NCBI RefSeq assembly: GCF_020564355.1
Contig: NZ_JAJCRR010000007.1
Span: 124,001-188,000 of the forward strand
Length of the DNA stretch: 64,000 nt
Source: Lachnospira pectinoschiza
GTDB taxonomy: Bacteria; Bacillota; Clostridia; Lachnospirales; Lachnospiraceae
Reading direction: 5' to 3'
The notes under the pieces were generated by a model, which saw nothing but the letters and a program-made list of their open reading frames with translations, was not told the origin of the DNA and made no database searches. Positions 42,607 to 51,646 of this stretch are shown here, piece by piece; the first letter of the stretch is position 1, and each line of letters opens with the position of its first letter. Made by a program: the position numbers and the translations under genes.

Positions 42607-44478
42607 TTGAAAATTACACAGTTGTCCATTAAAAATTTTAAATCCGTAGAGGAACTGGTAATCCGCGATATTGAAGACGTACTTATTTTAGTCGGAAGAA
42701 ACAATGCCGGAAAATCTGTCATGCTTGATGCAATCCGCGCGGTATCCGGCGATTATGCCATATCCGAAGCGGATTTTCACCACCGGGACGGCAATATTAC
42801 CATCGGCATACAGCTTCTGATTACAGATGAAGATTTAGAGTATCTGCATCAGAACGGCATTGTCGGTAATTTCAAGCAGTTCTCACTGTGGAAAGAAAAT
42901 TTTTGTAAAAAGCTGCCGTCCTATCAGGAAACGGAGGATGGCGGCACGCTTGAATTTGAATACATTTACGGCAGAAACGGCATCGTACGCTATAAAGACG
43001 GTTATTTTAAAAACAACCGTTATATCAAAAGTATTTTTCCGAAAATCTATTTCGTGGACCAGTACCGTGACAAAGAAGATATCAGTCAGGATTTGATTTT
43101 ATTACAGCAGGATACCGGACTGCAGGCACTGCGGGACGACCGGTGCATTTTTGATGAAAAACGCAAATGCCACCAGTGCTTTGAATGTATCGGCGTAATC
43201 CAGAAAAAAACGCCGGAACAGCTGACACTGATGGAAACGAGCCGCCTGTTGCAGTACAAATTATTTACGTGTAATTTAAACCGGTTGTCAGAGCGTTTAA
43301 ACTACTATTTCAGCCGCAACGGCGGGCAGTCCCATGAAATTCATTATGAGATTAAATTTGATGCGGACGAACTGTTTAAAATTGATACCGTTGTGCGTAT
43401 GCGCGGCAGCAAAAAAGAGGGCGGACTGGATGCGCTCGGTGAAGGCTTAAAAAGCATTTACATTTTATCCCTGCTTCAGACCTATGTGGATACAAAAAAC
43501 ACAGCACCGTATATTATTATGGTAGATACACCGGAAATTTATCTGCACCCGCAGTTAAAAAAGGTTGCGAGTGAAATCCTTTACCGGCTGTCCAAAAAGA
43601 ATCAGGTTATATTTTCCACGCACGAGCCGGAGATGCTGTTTAACTTTACATCGGGACAGATTCGTCAGGTGTATTCCGACAGCAGGTACAATACGTGTGT
43701 ACGTGAAGACACCGACTTGGATGCCATTTTAAATGATCTGGGCTATACGGCAAATGACTTGATGAATGTGAGCTTTGTCTTTATTGTTGAGGGTAAGCAG
43801 GATAAGAGCCGCCTGCCGCTGCTGCTTAAAAAATATTATTCCGAGGTCTATGATGAGTCCGGACAGCTCAAGCGCATTGCGATTATTTCCACCAACAGCT
43901 GTACGAATATCAAGACATATGCCAATTTAAAATACATCAATTCTGTTTATTTAAAGGACAGTTTTATGATGATCCGGGACAGCGACGGCAAAAACAGGAT
44001 GCAGTTAGGACAGCAGCTCTGCAAATATTACGGCGACCGGTCACATGAAGATAAAGGCAATCTTCCACGGGTTACGGAGAAAAATGTGCTGATTTTAAAA
44101 TATTATTCGTTTGAAAATTATTTTCTGTTTCCGGAAGTCATGGCGCAGATTGGTGTTGTAAAAAGTGTCGATGCGTTTTACGACATTTTGTGGAGTAAAT
44201 ATCAGGAATATCTCTATAAATTAACAAGTGTGAAAGCCATGTTAAAAAAAACGGGGATAAAGATACAGTCCCGTCAGGACATTGTGGATAACATTGAAAA
44301 TATCCGGATTTACGTGCGCGGTCACAACCTGTACGACATTTTCTACGGCCGTTATAAAAAGCAGGAAAATGAAATCCTGACGAAATACATTGAAGCTGCG
44401 CCGCGGGAAATTTTCGCGGATATTCTTGAAAAAATAGATGCGTTTGTCTACTTTGATTCGCGTAAAAAAGAAGAATAA
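42607..44478 (+). CDS. OLD-like AAA ATPase with TOPRIM-like nuclease region
   Basis: 623 residues. An SMC/RecF-type ATPase: Walker A GRNNAGKS (30-37), a signature-like LGEGLKS and Walker B IIMVDTPEIYLHP, then STHEPEM (H-loop). A TOPRIM-like region begins FIVEGKQD (Glu395, Asp399). A Cys cluster (CX7CHQCFEC, about 180-195) inside the ATPase insertion looks like a zinc knuckle, unusual for OLD proteins. OLD family members are DNA nucleases, some used in phage defence; that role here is inference. Start is TTG 42607 with AGGGGG eight bases upstream. It may be cotranscribed with the flavin reductase gene. Confidence 0.75.
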   Translation: MKITQLSIKNFKSVEELVIRDIEDVLILVGRNNAGKSVMLDAIRAVSGDYAISEADFHHRDGNITIGIQLLITDEDLEYLHQNGIVGNFKQFSLWKENFCKKLPSYQETEDGGTLEFEYIYGRNGIVRYKDGYFKNNRYIKSIFPKIYFVDQYRDKEDISQDLILLQQDTGLQALRDDRCIFDEKRKCHQCFECIGVIQKKTPEQLTLMETSRLLQYKLFTCNLNRLSERLNYYFSRNGGQSHEIHYEIKFDADELFKIDTVVRMRGSKKEGGLDALGEGLKSIYILSLLQTYVDTKNTAPYIIMVDTPEIYLHPQLKKVASEILYRLSKKNQVIFSTHEPEMLFNFTSGQIRQVYSDSRYNTCVREDTDLDAILNDLGYTANDLMNVSFVFIVEGKQDKSRLPLLLKKYYSEVYDESGQLKRIAIISTNSCTNIKTYANLKYINSVYLKDSFMMIRDSDGKNRMQLGQQLCKYYGDRSHEDKGNLPRVTEKNVLILKYYSFENYFLFPEVMAQIGVVKSVDAFYDILWSKYQEYLYKLTSVKAMLKKTGIKIQSRQDIVDNIENIRIYVRGHNLYDIFYGRYKKQENEILTKYIEAAPREIFADILEKIDAFVYFDSRKKEE

Positions 44479-44494
44479 CACTACAGGCTTAAAA

Positions 44495-44523
44495 GGGCGG
44501 ACATCAAAGATGCCCGCTCTTTA
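44495..44523 (+). terminator. Intrinsic terminator after the OLD-like gene
   Basis: GGGCGGACATC (44495-44505) pairs with GATGCCCGCTC (44509-44519), 9 of 11, with a 3-base loop and a short TCTTT tail. Confidence 0.6.
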
Positions 44524-44652
44524 CAAATTGCTCCGGATATGGTAACATGACAAATATTACAAAAGTGTTACAAAACAGTAAACTACACAGTTTATCGATT
44601 ATGTTATAGATTATGATAGAAATGCCGTCACACGGCAGAAATGGAGAGAGTC

Positions 44653-46149
44653 ATGTCACATTTTACCAAATATGGGAAAAGAATGAGACTGATGCTGCTG
44701 ACAGCAATGTTTGTTGCCAGTATGGTATGCTTATTTGCAATACCGTTTGTAGAAAAGAATCTTTTAAATAATCAGGTAGCGTATTACCGTATAGAAGTAA
44801 ACGGAACAGAAGTCGGGGCTGCCAATTCCCGCGCAGATGCGGCAAAAGCGCTTGCAGATGCAAGAGGACGGCTTTCCGGCATTTATCCTGATGTTGTATA
44901 TATGGAGCCGGAGTATACGGTAATTAAAGAGAGCCATCTTACGGCGGAACGCATGAGTGAGGAAGAACTCTCAGACAGTATCTATAGTGCATTATTTTCC
45001 AGTATAACAGATGTGAATTCACAGATTGCCTATATGGTCAGAATGGACGATGCAACGGTTACACTTGCGAGTCTGGATGATGTGTATACGCTGCTTTCCC
45101 GTGTGGAACAGCAGTATGACACCCAAAAAGAGTATACGGTGCAGTTAAATGCCACAGGCAGCAGCGGAGATTATACTGTCAGCTTTGAAAAGACCCAGAC
45201 GGATGCCAGCAAAGACATCGTATCTGCGGTACTAAGCGGACAGGCATCCACGACACAGGAAGACGGAACGGTCGTGCATGACGGGATTACATCCATTGAT
45301 TTTGCGCAGAATGTAACTGTCAGCGAAGTGCTTCTTGCAAAGACCGGGATTGTCAATGTGGACACGGCTTACGAAGCAGTGACAAAATCATCAGAAAACC
45401 GTGTGTTATATGAAGTAAAGGCGGGAGAAACCGTTGAATCCGTCGCTTCCGATTACAGAATTGATAAAGAACAGATTTACGAATGGAATACGCAGCTGGA
45501 TACGGATTCGGTGCTTGCAGAGGGTGAGATGATAACACTTTCTGTACCGGAAACCCTGCTGTCTGTTGTGATGACAAAGCGTGAAACATATGATGAGGCG
45601 TATCGTGCAACACCGCAGTATATACAGGATGAGGAAGCACAGAAGGGTAAGAATACGATAGAGGAAGAAGGAAGCACAGGAACCAGAAAGGTTACGGCAG
45701 AGGTTTCCTATATTAATGGAAGACGGACAGATACGAAGATTATAGATGAAAAAGTCCAGACAGAATCGCAGCCACAGGTGATTTCAGTGGGTACGCAGTC
45801 AGACAGTGCGTATGGGTTACCGGTTTCCGGACAGTTTGGCGGAAATGTAAATAACGGTGTCATCTGGCTTGCAAAAGAGCGGACATCTGTTTATGCGGCA
45901 GCAGAGGGTACGGTGACACGTACCGGATGGTATGCAGATTACGGATATTGTATTGACATTACACATAAAGACGGCTCCGTAACAAGATATGGACACCTTG
46001 ATGCAATTGGTGTGGTAAAAGGGCAGAATGTGACAGCAGGACAGCTGATTGCCAACAGCGGCAGTACCGGAAACTGCGATGAACCGTGTCTGTATTTTGA
46101 GCTGTGGATAAACGGCAGCACCGTAAATCCACTGCGCTTTATTCAGTAA
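44653..46149 (+). CDS. LysM-G5-LytM (M23) protein with degenerate peptidase site
   Basis: 498 residues: one N-terminal transmembrane helix (about 14-34), an unknown region (about 40-245), a LysM domain (about 250-302), a G5-like domain (about 305-385) and a C-terminal M23/LytM fold (about 395-498). In active M23 enzymes zinc is held by HxGxD and HLHFE; here these read NNGVI and CLYFE, so the expected His and Asp ligands are lost, although RYGHLD keeps the second His. It is probably a wall-binding scaffold or regulator, not a peptidase. The start follows GGAGAG after a GCCGT/ACGGC hairpin. It precedes murA. Confidence 0.85.
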   Translation: MSHFTKYGKRMRLMLLTAMFVASMVCLFAIPFVEKNLLNNQVAYYRIEVNGTEVGAANSRADAAKALADARGRLSGIYPDVVYMEPEYTVIKESHLTAERMSEEELSDSIYSALFSSITDVNSQIAYMVRMDDATVTLASLDDVYTLLSRVEQQYDTQKEYTVQLNATGSSGDYTVSFEKTQTDASKDIVSAVLSGQASTTQEDGTVVHDGITSIDFAQNVTVSEVLLAKTGIVNVDTAYEAVTKSSENRVLYEVKAGETVESVASDYRIDKEQIYEWNTQLDTDSVLAEGEMITLSVPETLLSVVMTKRETYDEAYRATPQYIQDEEAQKGKNTIEEEGSTGTRKVTAEVSYINGRRTDTKIIDEKVQTESQPQVISVGTQSDSAYGLPVSGQFGGNVNNGVIWLAKERTSVYAAAEGTVTRTGWYADYGYCIDITHKDGSVTRYGHLDAIGVVKGQNVTAGQLIANSGSTGNCDEPCLYFELWINGSTVNPLRFIQ

Positions 46150-46193
46150 AAGATAGTTCTTATGTATCAGATAAAGCATATACTGTAAATGCG

Positions 46194-46230
46194 CCTTTGC
46201 AAAACAAAGCTATTTTCGCAAGGTTTTTTT
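46194..46230 (+). terminator. Intrinsic terminator between the LytM gene and murA
   Basis: CCTTTGC (46194-46200) pairs with GCAAGG (46218-46223) with one bulge and is followed by TTTTTTT (46224-46230). Confidence 0.65.
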
Positions 46231-46240
46231 GGCTATACTC

Positions 46241-46268
46241 TTTACAAATGTGATGTTTATGTTATAAT
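46241..46268 (+). promoter_or_regulatory. Promoter of murA
   Basis: TTTACA (46241-46246), a 16-base spacer and TATAAT (46263-46268), about 55 bases before the gene. Confidence 0.65.
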
Positions 46269-46329
46269 TTAACAGAATATGTTGAAAATAATAATGAAGT
46301 TGATATAGATAAGATAGAGGTGCATAACA

Positions 46330-47622
46330 ATGGAACAGTATGTGATTAAGGGTGGAGTACGCCTTCAAGGAGAAGTTTCCATAGGTGGAGCAAAGAATGC
46401 AGCACTCGGCATTCTCGCTGCTGCGATTATGACAGATGAAACGGTAACGATAGAAAACGTGCCGAATGTACGGGATATTCGTGTACTTTTACAGGCAATT
46501 GAGGGGATTGGTGCAAAGGTTACTTATGTATACAATAATTCCGTTCAGATTAACGGTGGTTCTATCAGTGATATTAATGTAGATTACGAATATATTAAGA
46601 AAATCAGGGCGTCATATTATTTACTGGGCGCACTGCTTGGAAAGTATAAGGAATCCCAGGTGGCTCTTCCGGGCGGATGTAATATCGGAAGCCGTCCGAT
46701 TGACCAGCACATCAAGGGCTTTAAGGCTCTGGGTGCGGAAGTGGATATTTCCTACGGAAAGATTCATACAAAGGCAGAAAAGCTTGTGGGCAGCCACATT
46801 TATTTTGATGTCGTGACAGTCGGCGCAACAATTAACCTGATGTTAGCTTCCTGCATGGCAGAAGGCGATACGATTCTTGAAAATGCAGCAAAAGAGCCGC
46901 ATATCGTAGATGTAGCGAACTTCTTAAATGCAATGGGCGCGAATATCAAAGGGGCCGGAACAGACGTTATCCGTATTAAAGGCGTTTCCCGTCTGCACGG
47001 TACGACGTATTCGATTATTCCGGATCAGATTGAAGCGGGAACATTTATGTTTGCGGCAGCAGCAACCAAAGGTGATATTACGGTAAGAGATGTCATTCCA
47101 AAACATCTGGAATCTTTATCTGCAAAGCTGCTTGAAATCGGATGTCAGGTCATTGAAGGTGATGACAGCGTACGTGTTATTGGCAGTGAAGAATTAAAAT
47201 CTACCAATGTAAAGACACTCCCGTATCCGGGATTTCCAACGGATATGCAGCCACAGATGGCAGTTGTTCTTGCACTTGCCAACGGTTCAAGCATGGTAAC
47301 GGAAAGCATTTTTGAAAACCGTTTTAAATATGTAGACGAATTAAACCGCATGGGCAGCAAGATTAAGGTAGAGGGTAACACCGCTTATATCGAAGGTGTA
47401 TCCGGATTTACAGGCGCACAGCTTGCAGCACCGGATTTACGTGCGGGTGCGGCACTTGTACTTGCAGCACTTGCAGCGGAAGGCATTTCCGAAATTGAGG
47501 ACATTGAATATATTCAGAGAGGGTACGAAGATTTTGAAGGAAAGTTAAGAAGTCTTGGTGCTTTAATTGAACGTGTCGATTCAGAAAGAGATGTACAGAA
47601 ATTTAAATTAAAAATCGGCTGA
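46330..47622 (+). CDS. murA: UDP-N-acetylglucosamine 1-carboxyvinyltransferase
   Basis: First committed step of peptidoglycan synthesis: transfers enolpyruvate from PEP to UDP-GlcNAc; the fosfomycin target. 430 residues with GGAKNAALGILAA at the N-terminus and the catalytic Cys in LPGGCNIGSRPIDQH (near 117), so fosfomycin-sensitive chemistry is expected. Firmicutes often carry two paralogs; which one this is cannot be told. AGAGGTG lies eight bases before the ATG. Own promoter and terminator. Confidence 0.96.
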   Translation: MEQYVIKGGVRLQGEVSIGGAKNAALGILAAAIMTDETVTIENVPNVRDIRVLLQAIEGIGAKVTYVYNNSVQINGGSISDINVDYEYIKKIRASYYLLGALLGKYKESQVALPGGCNIGSRPIDQHIKGFKALGAEVDISYGKIHTKAEKLVGSHIYFDVVTVGATINLMLASCMAEGDTILENAAKEPHIVDVANFLNAMGANIKGAGTDVIRIKGVSRLHGTTYSIIPDQIEAGTFMFAAAATKGDITVRDVIPKHLESLSAKLLEIGCQVIEGDDSVRVIGSEELKSTNVKTLPYPGFPTDMQPQMAVVLALANGSSMVTESIFENRFKYVDELNRMGSKIKVEGNTAYIEGVSGFTGAQLAAPDLRAGAALVLAALAAEGISEIEDIEYIQRGYEDFEGKLRSLGALIERVDSERDVQKFKLKIG

Positions 47623-47628
47623 TGAAAA

Positions 47629-47673
47629 CTGGTATACACTGATGCGGAAACGTGGGTGTGTACCAGCCTTTTT
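47629..47673 (+). terminator. Intrinsic terminator of murA
   Basis: CTGGTATACAC (47629-47639) pairs with GTGTGTACCAG (47656-47666), then CC and TTTTT. Confidence 0.8.
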
Positions 47674-47774
47674 ACTTTTATTACTAATATTTAATAAAAT
47701 TTATTGTTTGTTTTGATAAAAATAAGACAATTTGTGATATGATAAATTTGGTATTTATCTATTTCACACACGCA

Positions 47775-47803
47775 TTTTGTGTCCGTGCGCACAGAACACA
47801 AAT
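47775..47803 (+). promoter_or_regulatory. Leader hairpin upstream of the sensor kinase gene
   Basis: TTTGTGT (47776-47782) pairs with ACACAAA (47796-47802), with a GTGCGCAC palindrome in the loop. Function unknown; the region from 47674 to 47871 otherwise holds only AT-rich sequence with a possible promoter near 47720-47745. Confidence 0.4.
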
Positions 47804-47871
47804 TCATTATGCGGACCGGAATCATATAGGCTGCAGAATATAGCTAAAATAGACGTAGGGCGTGCGCAGAA

Positions 47872-49425
47872 ATGAAGATGACAATGAAACTGAAAAATAA
47901 ATTAATATTAACTTTTTGCATTATGAGTATTCTTCCGATGGTTCTGTGCGGACTGGTTATCTGCGGCATGTATAAAATCCATGCACAGAATATGTACCAG
48001 ACCTATGAGATAGACAGTCAGACATTTCTGATTGATTTTTACTCGCCGATGGAGCTGATGGGAAAGATTACGGAAAATATTTATGACGATATCCGTGAAA
48101 TTGCAGAGGAAAATCCGGAAAAGTTTAACGATGAAAGCTATCTGGAGCATATTGATTACAGACTGTCAGAGAAGCTCTCAGAGCTGGTTGTCCGTAAAAA
48201 CGGGGTCTATACATATCAGTCAGAGGTGCTTAAAGGAAAAAATATTGATGAGCTGCTTCCGGCATATGATGAAGATGAGAACATTTGTGATGTGGCACTT
48301 TATAAGGGCGGCGACTACCAGACACTGGTAAAGCAGATTAATTTTTCCGACAGTCAGGGCAATGAATACAGTGTATCCATTCTGACATCATTAAATCAGA
48401 TTGTACCGCAGCTGAAAATGTTTGCAATCGAACTGTTTGCGGCAGTTTTTCTGATACTAGTGATTACAAGCCTGATACTGAATCTGTGGATATATCGTTC
48501 CGTTGTGACACCGCTTAATAAGCTGAAGCTGGCGACACATAATATACAGGCGGGTAATTTTGATTTTGAAATGCCGAATGTCCCGAAAAATGAAATCGGT
48601 GATGTGTGCCGTGATTTTGAGGAAATGCGTGTCATTTTAAAGCAGTCGTCCGAAGACAAGATTCGTTCCGATATGGAAGAAAAAGAGCTGATCCGCAATA
48701 TTTCACATGATTTAAAGACACCGCTGACGGCGATTAAAGGTTATGTGGAAGGGATTCAGGACGGTATTGCGGATACACCGCAGAAGCAGGAAAAGTATTT
48801 GCGTACAATTGCCAATAAGGTCAATGATATGGACAAGCTGATTGATGAGCTAACGATTTATTCCAAGTTAGATACCAACCGTGTGCCGTATTCCTTTGCA
48901 AAGATTCCGATTAAGGGATATTTTGATGACTGCTGTGAGGAGATTAAGATTGACTTAGAAGCGCAGGGCATTGATCTGGATTACCGTTGTTATGCGGGGG
49001 ATGATGTGTTTATCGTTGCAGATGCGGAACAGTTAAAGCGTGTCATCAACAATATTGTCAGCAACTCCGTAAAATACCGCGACGAAAGCCGGAAAGAAAA
49101 AATTACAATTGCCGTTTATGACGAGGGTGATTATGTACACATTCTGCTGGCAGACAACGGAAAAGGCATTGGGGCAAGAGAACTGCCGCGTATTTTTGAA
49201 CGTTTTTACAGAACGGATTCATCAAGAAACAGCAGGCAGGGCGGAAGTGGTATCGGACTTGCCATTGTTAAAAAAATTATTGAAGACCACAAGGGAAAAA
49301 TCTGGGCAGAAAGTGTGGAGGGCGAAGGAACAGCCATGCATATCAATCTGTTAAAATATAAAGATAATTCCCATTATTGTATAGAAGATAAAAGTGGAAA
49401 AAAGAGTGCAAAGGGACTCAGATAA
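47872..49425 (+). CDS. Membrane sensor histidine kinase (HAMP)
   Basis: 517 residues. Two transmembrane helices (about 8-30 and 186-208) flank an extracellular sensor region (about 31-185) of unknown ligand; then HAMP (about 208-262), HisKA with NISHDLKTPL (phospho-acceptor His279), and HATPase with NIVSNSVKYR (N box), DNGKGIG (G1) and GGSGIGLAIVKKI (G2). It should phosphorylate the OmpR-type regulator encoded 40 bases downstream. The start is one of three close in-frame ATGs (47872, 47878, 47884); no strong ribosome site decides between them. Confidence 0.93.
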   Translation: MKMTMKLKNKLILTFCIMSILPMVLCGLVICGMYKIHAQNMYQTYEIDSQTFLIDFYSPMELMGKITENIYDDIREIAEENPEKFNDESYLEHIDYRLSEKLSELVVRKNGVYTYQSEVLKGKNIDELLPAYDEDENICDVALYKGGDYQTLVKQINFSDSQGNEYSVSILTSLNQIVPQLKMFAIELFAAVFLILVITSLILNLWIYRSVVTPLNKLKLATHNIQAGNFDFEMPNVPKNEIGDVCRDFEEMRVILKQSSEDKIRSDMEEKELIRNISHDLKTPLTAIKGYVEGIQDGIADTPQKQEKYLRTIANKVNDMDKLIDELTIYSKLDTNRVPYSFAKIPIKGYFDDCCEEIKIDLEAQGIDLDYRCYAGDDVFIVADAEQLKRVINNIVSNSVKYRDESRKEKITIAVYDEGDYVHILLADNGKGIGARELPRIFERFYRTDSSRNSRQGGSGIGLAIVKKIIEDHKGKIWAESVEGEGTAMHINLLKYKDNSHYCIEDKSGKKSAKGLR

Positions 49426-49465
49426 AATGTAACACAGAAATGTAAAACAGAAAGGAAATTGGGGT

Positions 49466-50155
49466 ATGAGCAGAGTATTAATAGTAGAAGATGAAGAAGC
49501 CATTGCAGAAATTGAAAAAGATTATCTGGAATTAAGTGATTTTGAAGTTGTCATTAAGTCAGACGGTACACAGGGACTGGCAACCGCTTTAAATGAAGAT
49601 TTTGATATTATGATTTTAGATGTCATGCTGCCGGGAACGGACGGTTATGAAATCTGCCGTCAGGTCCGTGAAGTCAAAAACACACCGATTATCATGGTAT
49701 CGGCAAAGAAAGAAGACATTGATAAAATCCGCGGACTGGGTGTCGGCGCAGATGATTATATGACAAAGCCGTTCAGTCCAAGCGAACTGGTGGCAAGAGT
49801 AAAAGCACATCTGGCAAGATATGAGCGCTTGGTCAGCAGTGCAAAGCAGGAAAATGATGTGATTGAAATCCGCGGCATTAAGATTGACAAGACGGCAAGA
49901 CGTGTTTTTGTCAACGGCGAGGAAAAAGTTTTTACGACGAAGGAATTTGATCTGCTGACATTCCTTGCAGAGCACCCAAACCACGTATTTACAAAGGACG
50001 AACTGTTTAAAGAAATCTGGGATATGGATTCTATCGGTGATATTGCAACCGTTACCGTGCATATCAAAAAGATTCGTGAAAAGATTGAGTATGATACGTC
50101 AAAGCCGCAGTATATTGAAACCATCTGGGGTGTCGGATACAGATTTAAAATGTAA
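49466..50155 (+). CDS. OmpR/PhoB family response regulator
   Basis: 229 residues. Receiver domain (about 1-120) with acidic pocket EDEEA, phospho-acceptor Asp52 in ILDVMLPG, Ser/Thr and Lys in VSAKK and MTKPF; then a winged-helix DNA-binding domain (about 130-229) with TVTVHIKKIREKI and GVGYRF, typical of OmpR/PhoB. Target genes are not evident. AAAGGA and GGGG precede the ATG. Ends before a terminator, so the two-component pair is a closed operon. Confidence 0.95.
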   Translation: MSRVLIVEDEEAIAEIEKDYLELSDFEVVIKSDGTQGLATALNEDFDIMILDVMLPGTDGYEICRQVREVKNTPIIMVSAKKEDIDKIRGLGVGADDYMTKPFSPSELVARVKAHLARYERLVSSAKQENDVIEIRGIKIDKTARRVFVNGEEKVFTTKEFDLLTFLAEHPNHVFTKDELFKEIWDMDSIGDIATVTVHIKKIREKIEYDTSKPQYIETIWGVGYRFKM

Positions 50156-50171
50156 TATAGGGTATGATAAC

Positions 50172-50202
50172 AGCCTGTGGTGTTTTGCATCATGGGCTTT
50201 TA
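50172..50202 (+). terminator. Intrinsic terminator of the two-component operon
   Basis: AGCCTGTGGTG (50172-50182) pairs with CATCATGGGCT (50188-50198) including G-U pairs, with TTTT at the end. Confidence 0.65.
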
Positions 50203-50233
50203 CTATGAAAATGAAGAAAAGGGTATGGATAAA

Positions 50234-51448
50234 ATGGCAAGGAAAACAAAATATGAAATACGAACGTTAAAAACAGAAACAGATGATGTCAATCAGTATA
50301 ATGCACTGCTTAGGTATGCTTTTCAGGTGACGGAGCAGGAACTGGCAGAAACCGGCTGGCGGGACGATGAGATTAAACAGTCCAAGTTCCCGGTGTTAGA
50401 CCGTGCGGACGTGCTGGGCTGTTTTGACGGAAAGACACTGATTTCGCAGTTTGCGGTTTATCCGCTCAAAATGAATATTTACGACACGGTTTTTCAGATC
50501 GGATTTGTAACAAGTGTCTGCACCTATCCGGAGTATTCGGGACACGGCATTATGAAAAAACTCATGGTAAAGAGCCTGACCAATATGCGGCATAAGGGCC
50601 AGTCGTTTGCACTGTTGTATCCGTATTCCATTCCGCTGTATCACAAGCTTGGCTGGGAAATCGTATCCAATAAAATCTCCTATACGGTCAAAGACCGCCA
50701 GATACCGGCGAAAGCGACTGCGCCGGGGTATGTGCGCCGCGTGGACTGGGAAAATGCGGATTTTATGAATCTTCATTCGACCTTTGCTTCCATCACACAC
50801 GGCTGTCTGTTCCGCAATGCGCTGGCATGGGAAGAATACTGGCGCTGGGACGAGGACGACACCAACGTGGCAGTCTATTACAATGAAGCGGACAAGCCGT
50901 GCGGTTACATGGTTTATCTGATCAAGTCCGACATTATGCACATAAAAGAAATGATTTATTTAAACCGTGAGGCACAGCAAGGCTTGTGGGAGTATATCCG
51001 TGCGCATGAATCCATGATTGATGAAGTCCGCGGAAACACCTATTTTAGCGAGCCGATAGCCTTTGAAATGGATGACGGCGATATCCGCGAAATGATTCGT
51101 CCGTACTGCATGGGCAGAATTGTCGATGTGGAGCAGTTCTTTGAAAATTATCCGTGTGACCCAGACGAAAAACCGGTGCGGATTGCATTTGAACTGCATG
51201 ATGAACTGCTTTCATGGAATAATAAGACGGTGACGGTGCTGTTTGAGGACGGACACTGTAAAATTACAAAAGAACCCGCAGATTATACCTTAAAAATGAG
51301 CATTGCGACACTCACAACCCTGCTTTTAGGATACAAGACCGCAGAACGTCTGTATGAAATGGAGCGGATAGAAGGCACGGAGGAAGCTGCAGAACATTTA
51401 GATGATGTATTGTTTCACAAGATTCCGTATATTTCGGATTATATTTAA
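50234..51448 (+). CDS. Eis-type GNAT N-acetyltransferase
   Basis: 404 residues. Two tandem GNAT-like domains and a C-terminal SCP2-like domain (about 300-404), as in the Eis (enhanced intracellular survival) family. The acetyl-CoA site is in VCTYPEYSGHGIMKKLM near 100-118, and the final residues SDYI leave the C-terminal carboxylate used for catalysis in Eis. In mycobacteria Eis acetylates aminoglycosides and other amines; the role here is unknown. ATG 50234 has AAAAGGG about ten bases upstream; ATG 50225 is an alternative. Confidence 0.85.
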   Translation: MARKTKYEIRTLKTETDDVNQYNALLRYAFQVTEQELAETGWRDDEIKQSKFPVLDRADVLGCFDGKTLISQFAVYPLKMNIYDTVFQIGFVTSVCTYPEYSGHGIMKKLMVKSLTNMRHKGQSFALLYPYSIPLYHKLGWEIVSNKISYTVKDRQIPAKATAPGYVRRVDWENADFMNLHSTFASITHGCLFRNALAWEEYWRWDEDDTNVAVYYNEADKPCGYMVYLIKSDIMHIKEMIYLNREAQQGLWEYIRAHESMIDEVRGNTYFSEPIAFEMDDGDIREMIRPYCMGRIVDVEQFFENYPCDPDEKPVRIAFELHDELLSWNNKTVTVLFEDGHCKITKEPADYTLKMSIATLTTLLLGYKTAERLYEMERIEGTEEAAEHLDDVLFHKIPYISDYI

Positions 51449-51525
51449 TGAGAATTTTATATTTAGCCAGTTCTGTCGGCAGCCTGAAAGATGCACTGCG
51501 TTTTTCCTTTGAAAACCGCACATAA
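51448..51525 (+). CDS. Possible 25-codon ORF or gene remnant after the Eis-type gene
   Basis: ATG 51448 overlaps the preceding stop (TAATG) and opens 25 codons, MRILYLASSVGSLKDALRFS..., to a TAA. The first residues look like the start of a Rossmann-type protein (for instance a glycosyltransferase), so this may be the stump of a deleted gene. No separate ribosome site. Evidence for translation is only the overlap. Confidence 0.25.
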   Translation: MRILYLASSVGSLKDALRFSFENRT

Positions 51526-51584
51526 AGAGGTGCCGGATTTAGACAGAGCCTAGGGAATATAAGAACAGGGGGAGTTGACAGCAT

Positions 51585-51593
51585 TGGTATAAT
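51585..51593 (+). promoter_or_regulatory. Extended -10 promoter of the metal-GTPase operon
   Basis: TGGTATAAT (51585-51593) is an extended -10 element; no good -35 at the right distance. A small TGCC/GGCA hairpin (51619-51631) and AGAAAGGAAG follow before the gene at 51647. Confidence 0.5.
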
Positions 51594-51646
51594 AAAAGAT
51601 AAGGAAAAGATTAGAACTTGCCGTAAAGGCAGAAAGGAAGATAATC

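Noticed and set aside
44653-46149. Assignment as SpoIIQ
   Set aside because: The position near murA is suggestive, but LysM and G5 domains and the absence of spoIID or other markers make the name unsafe.
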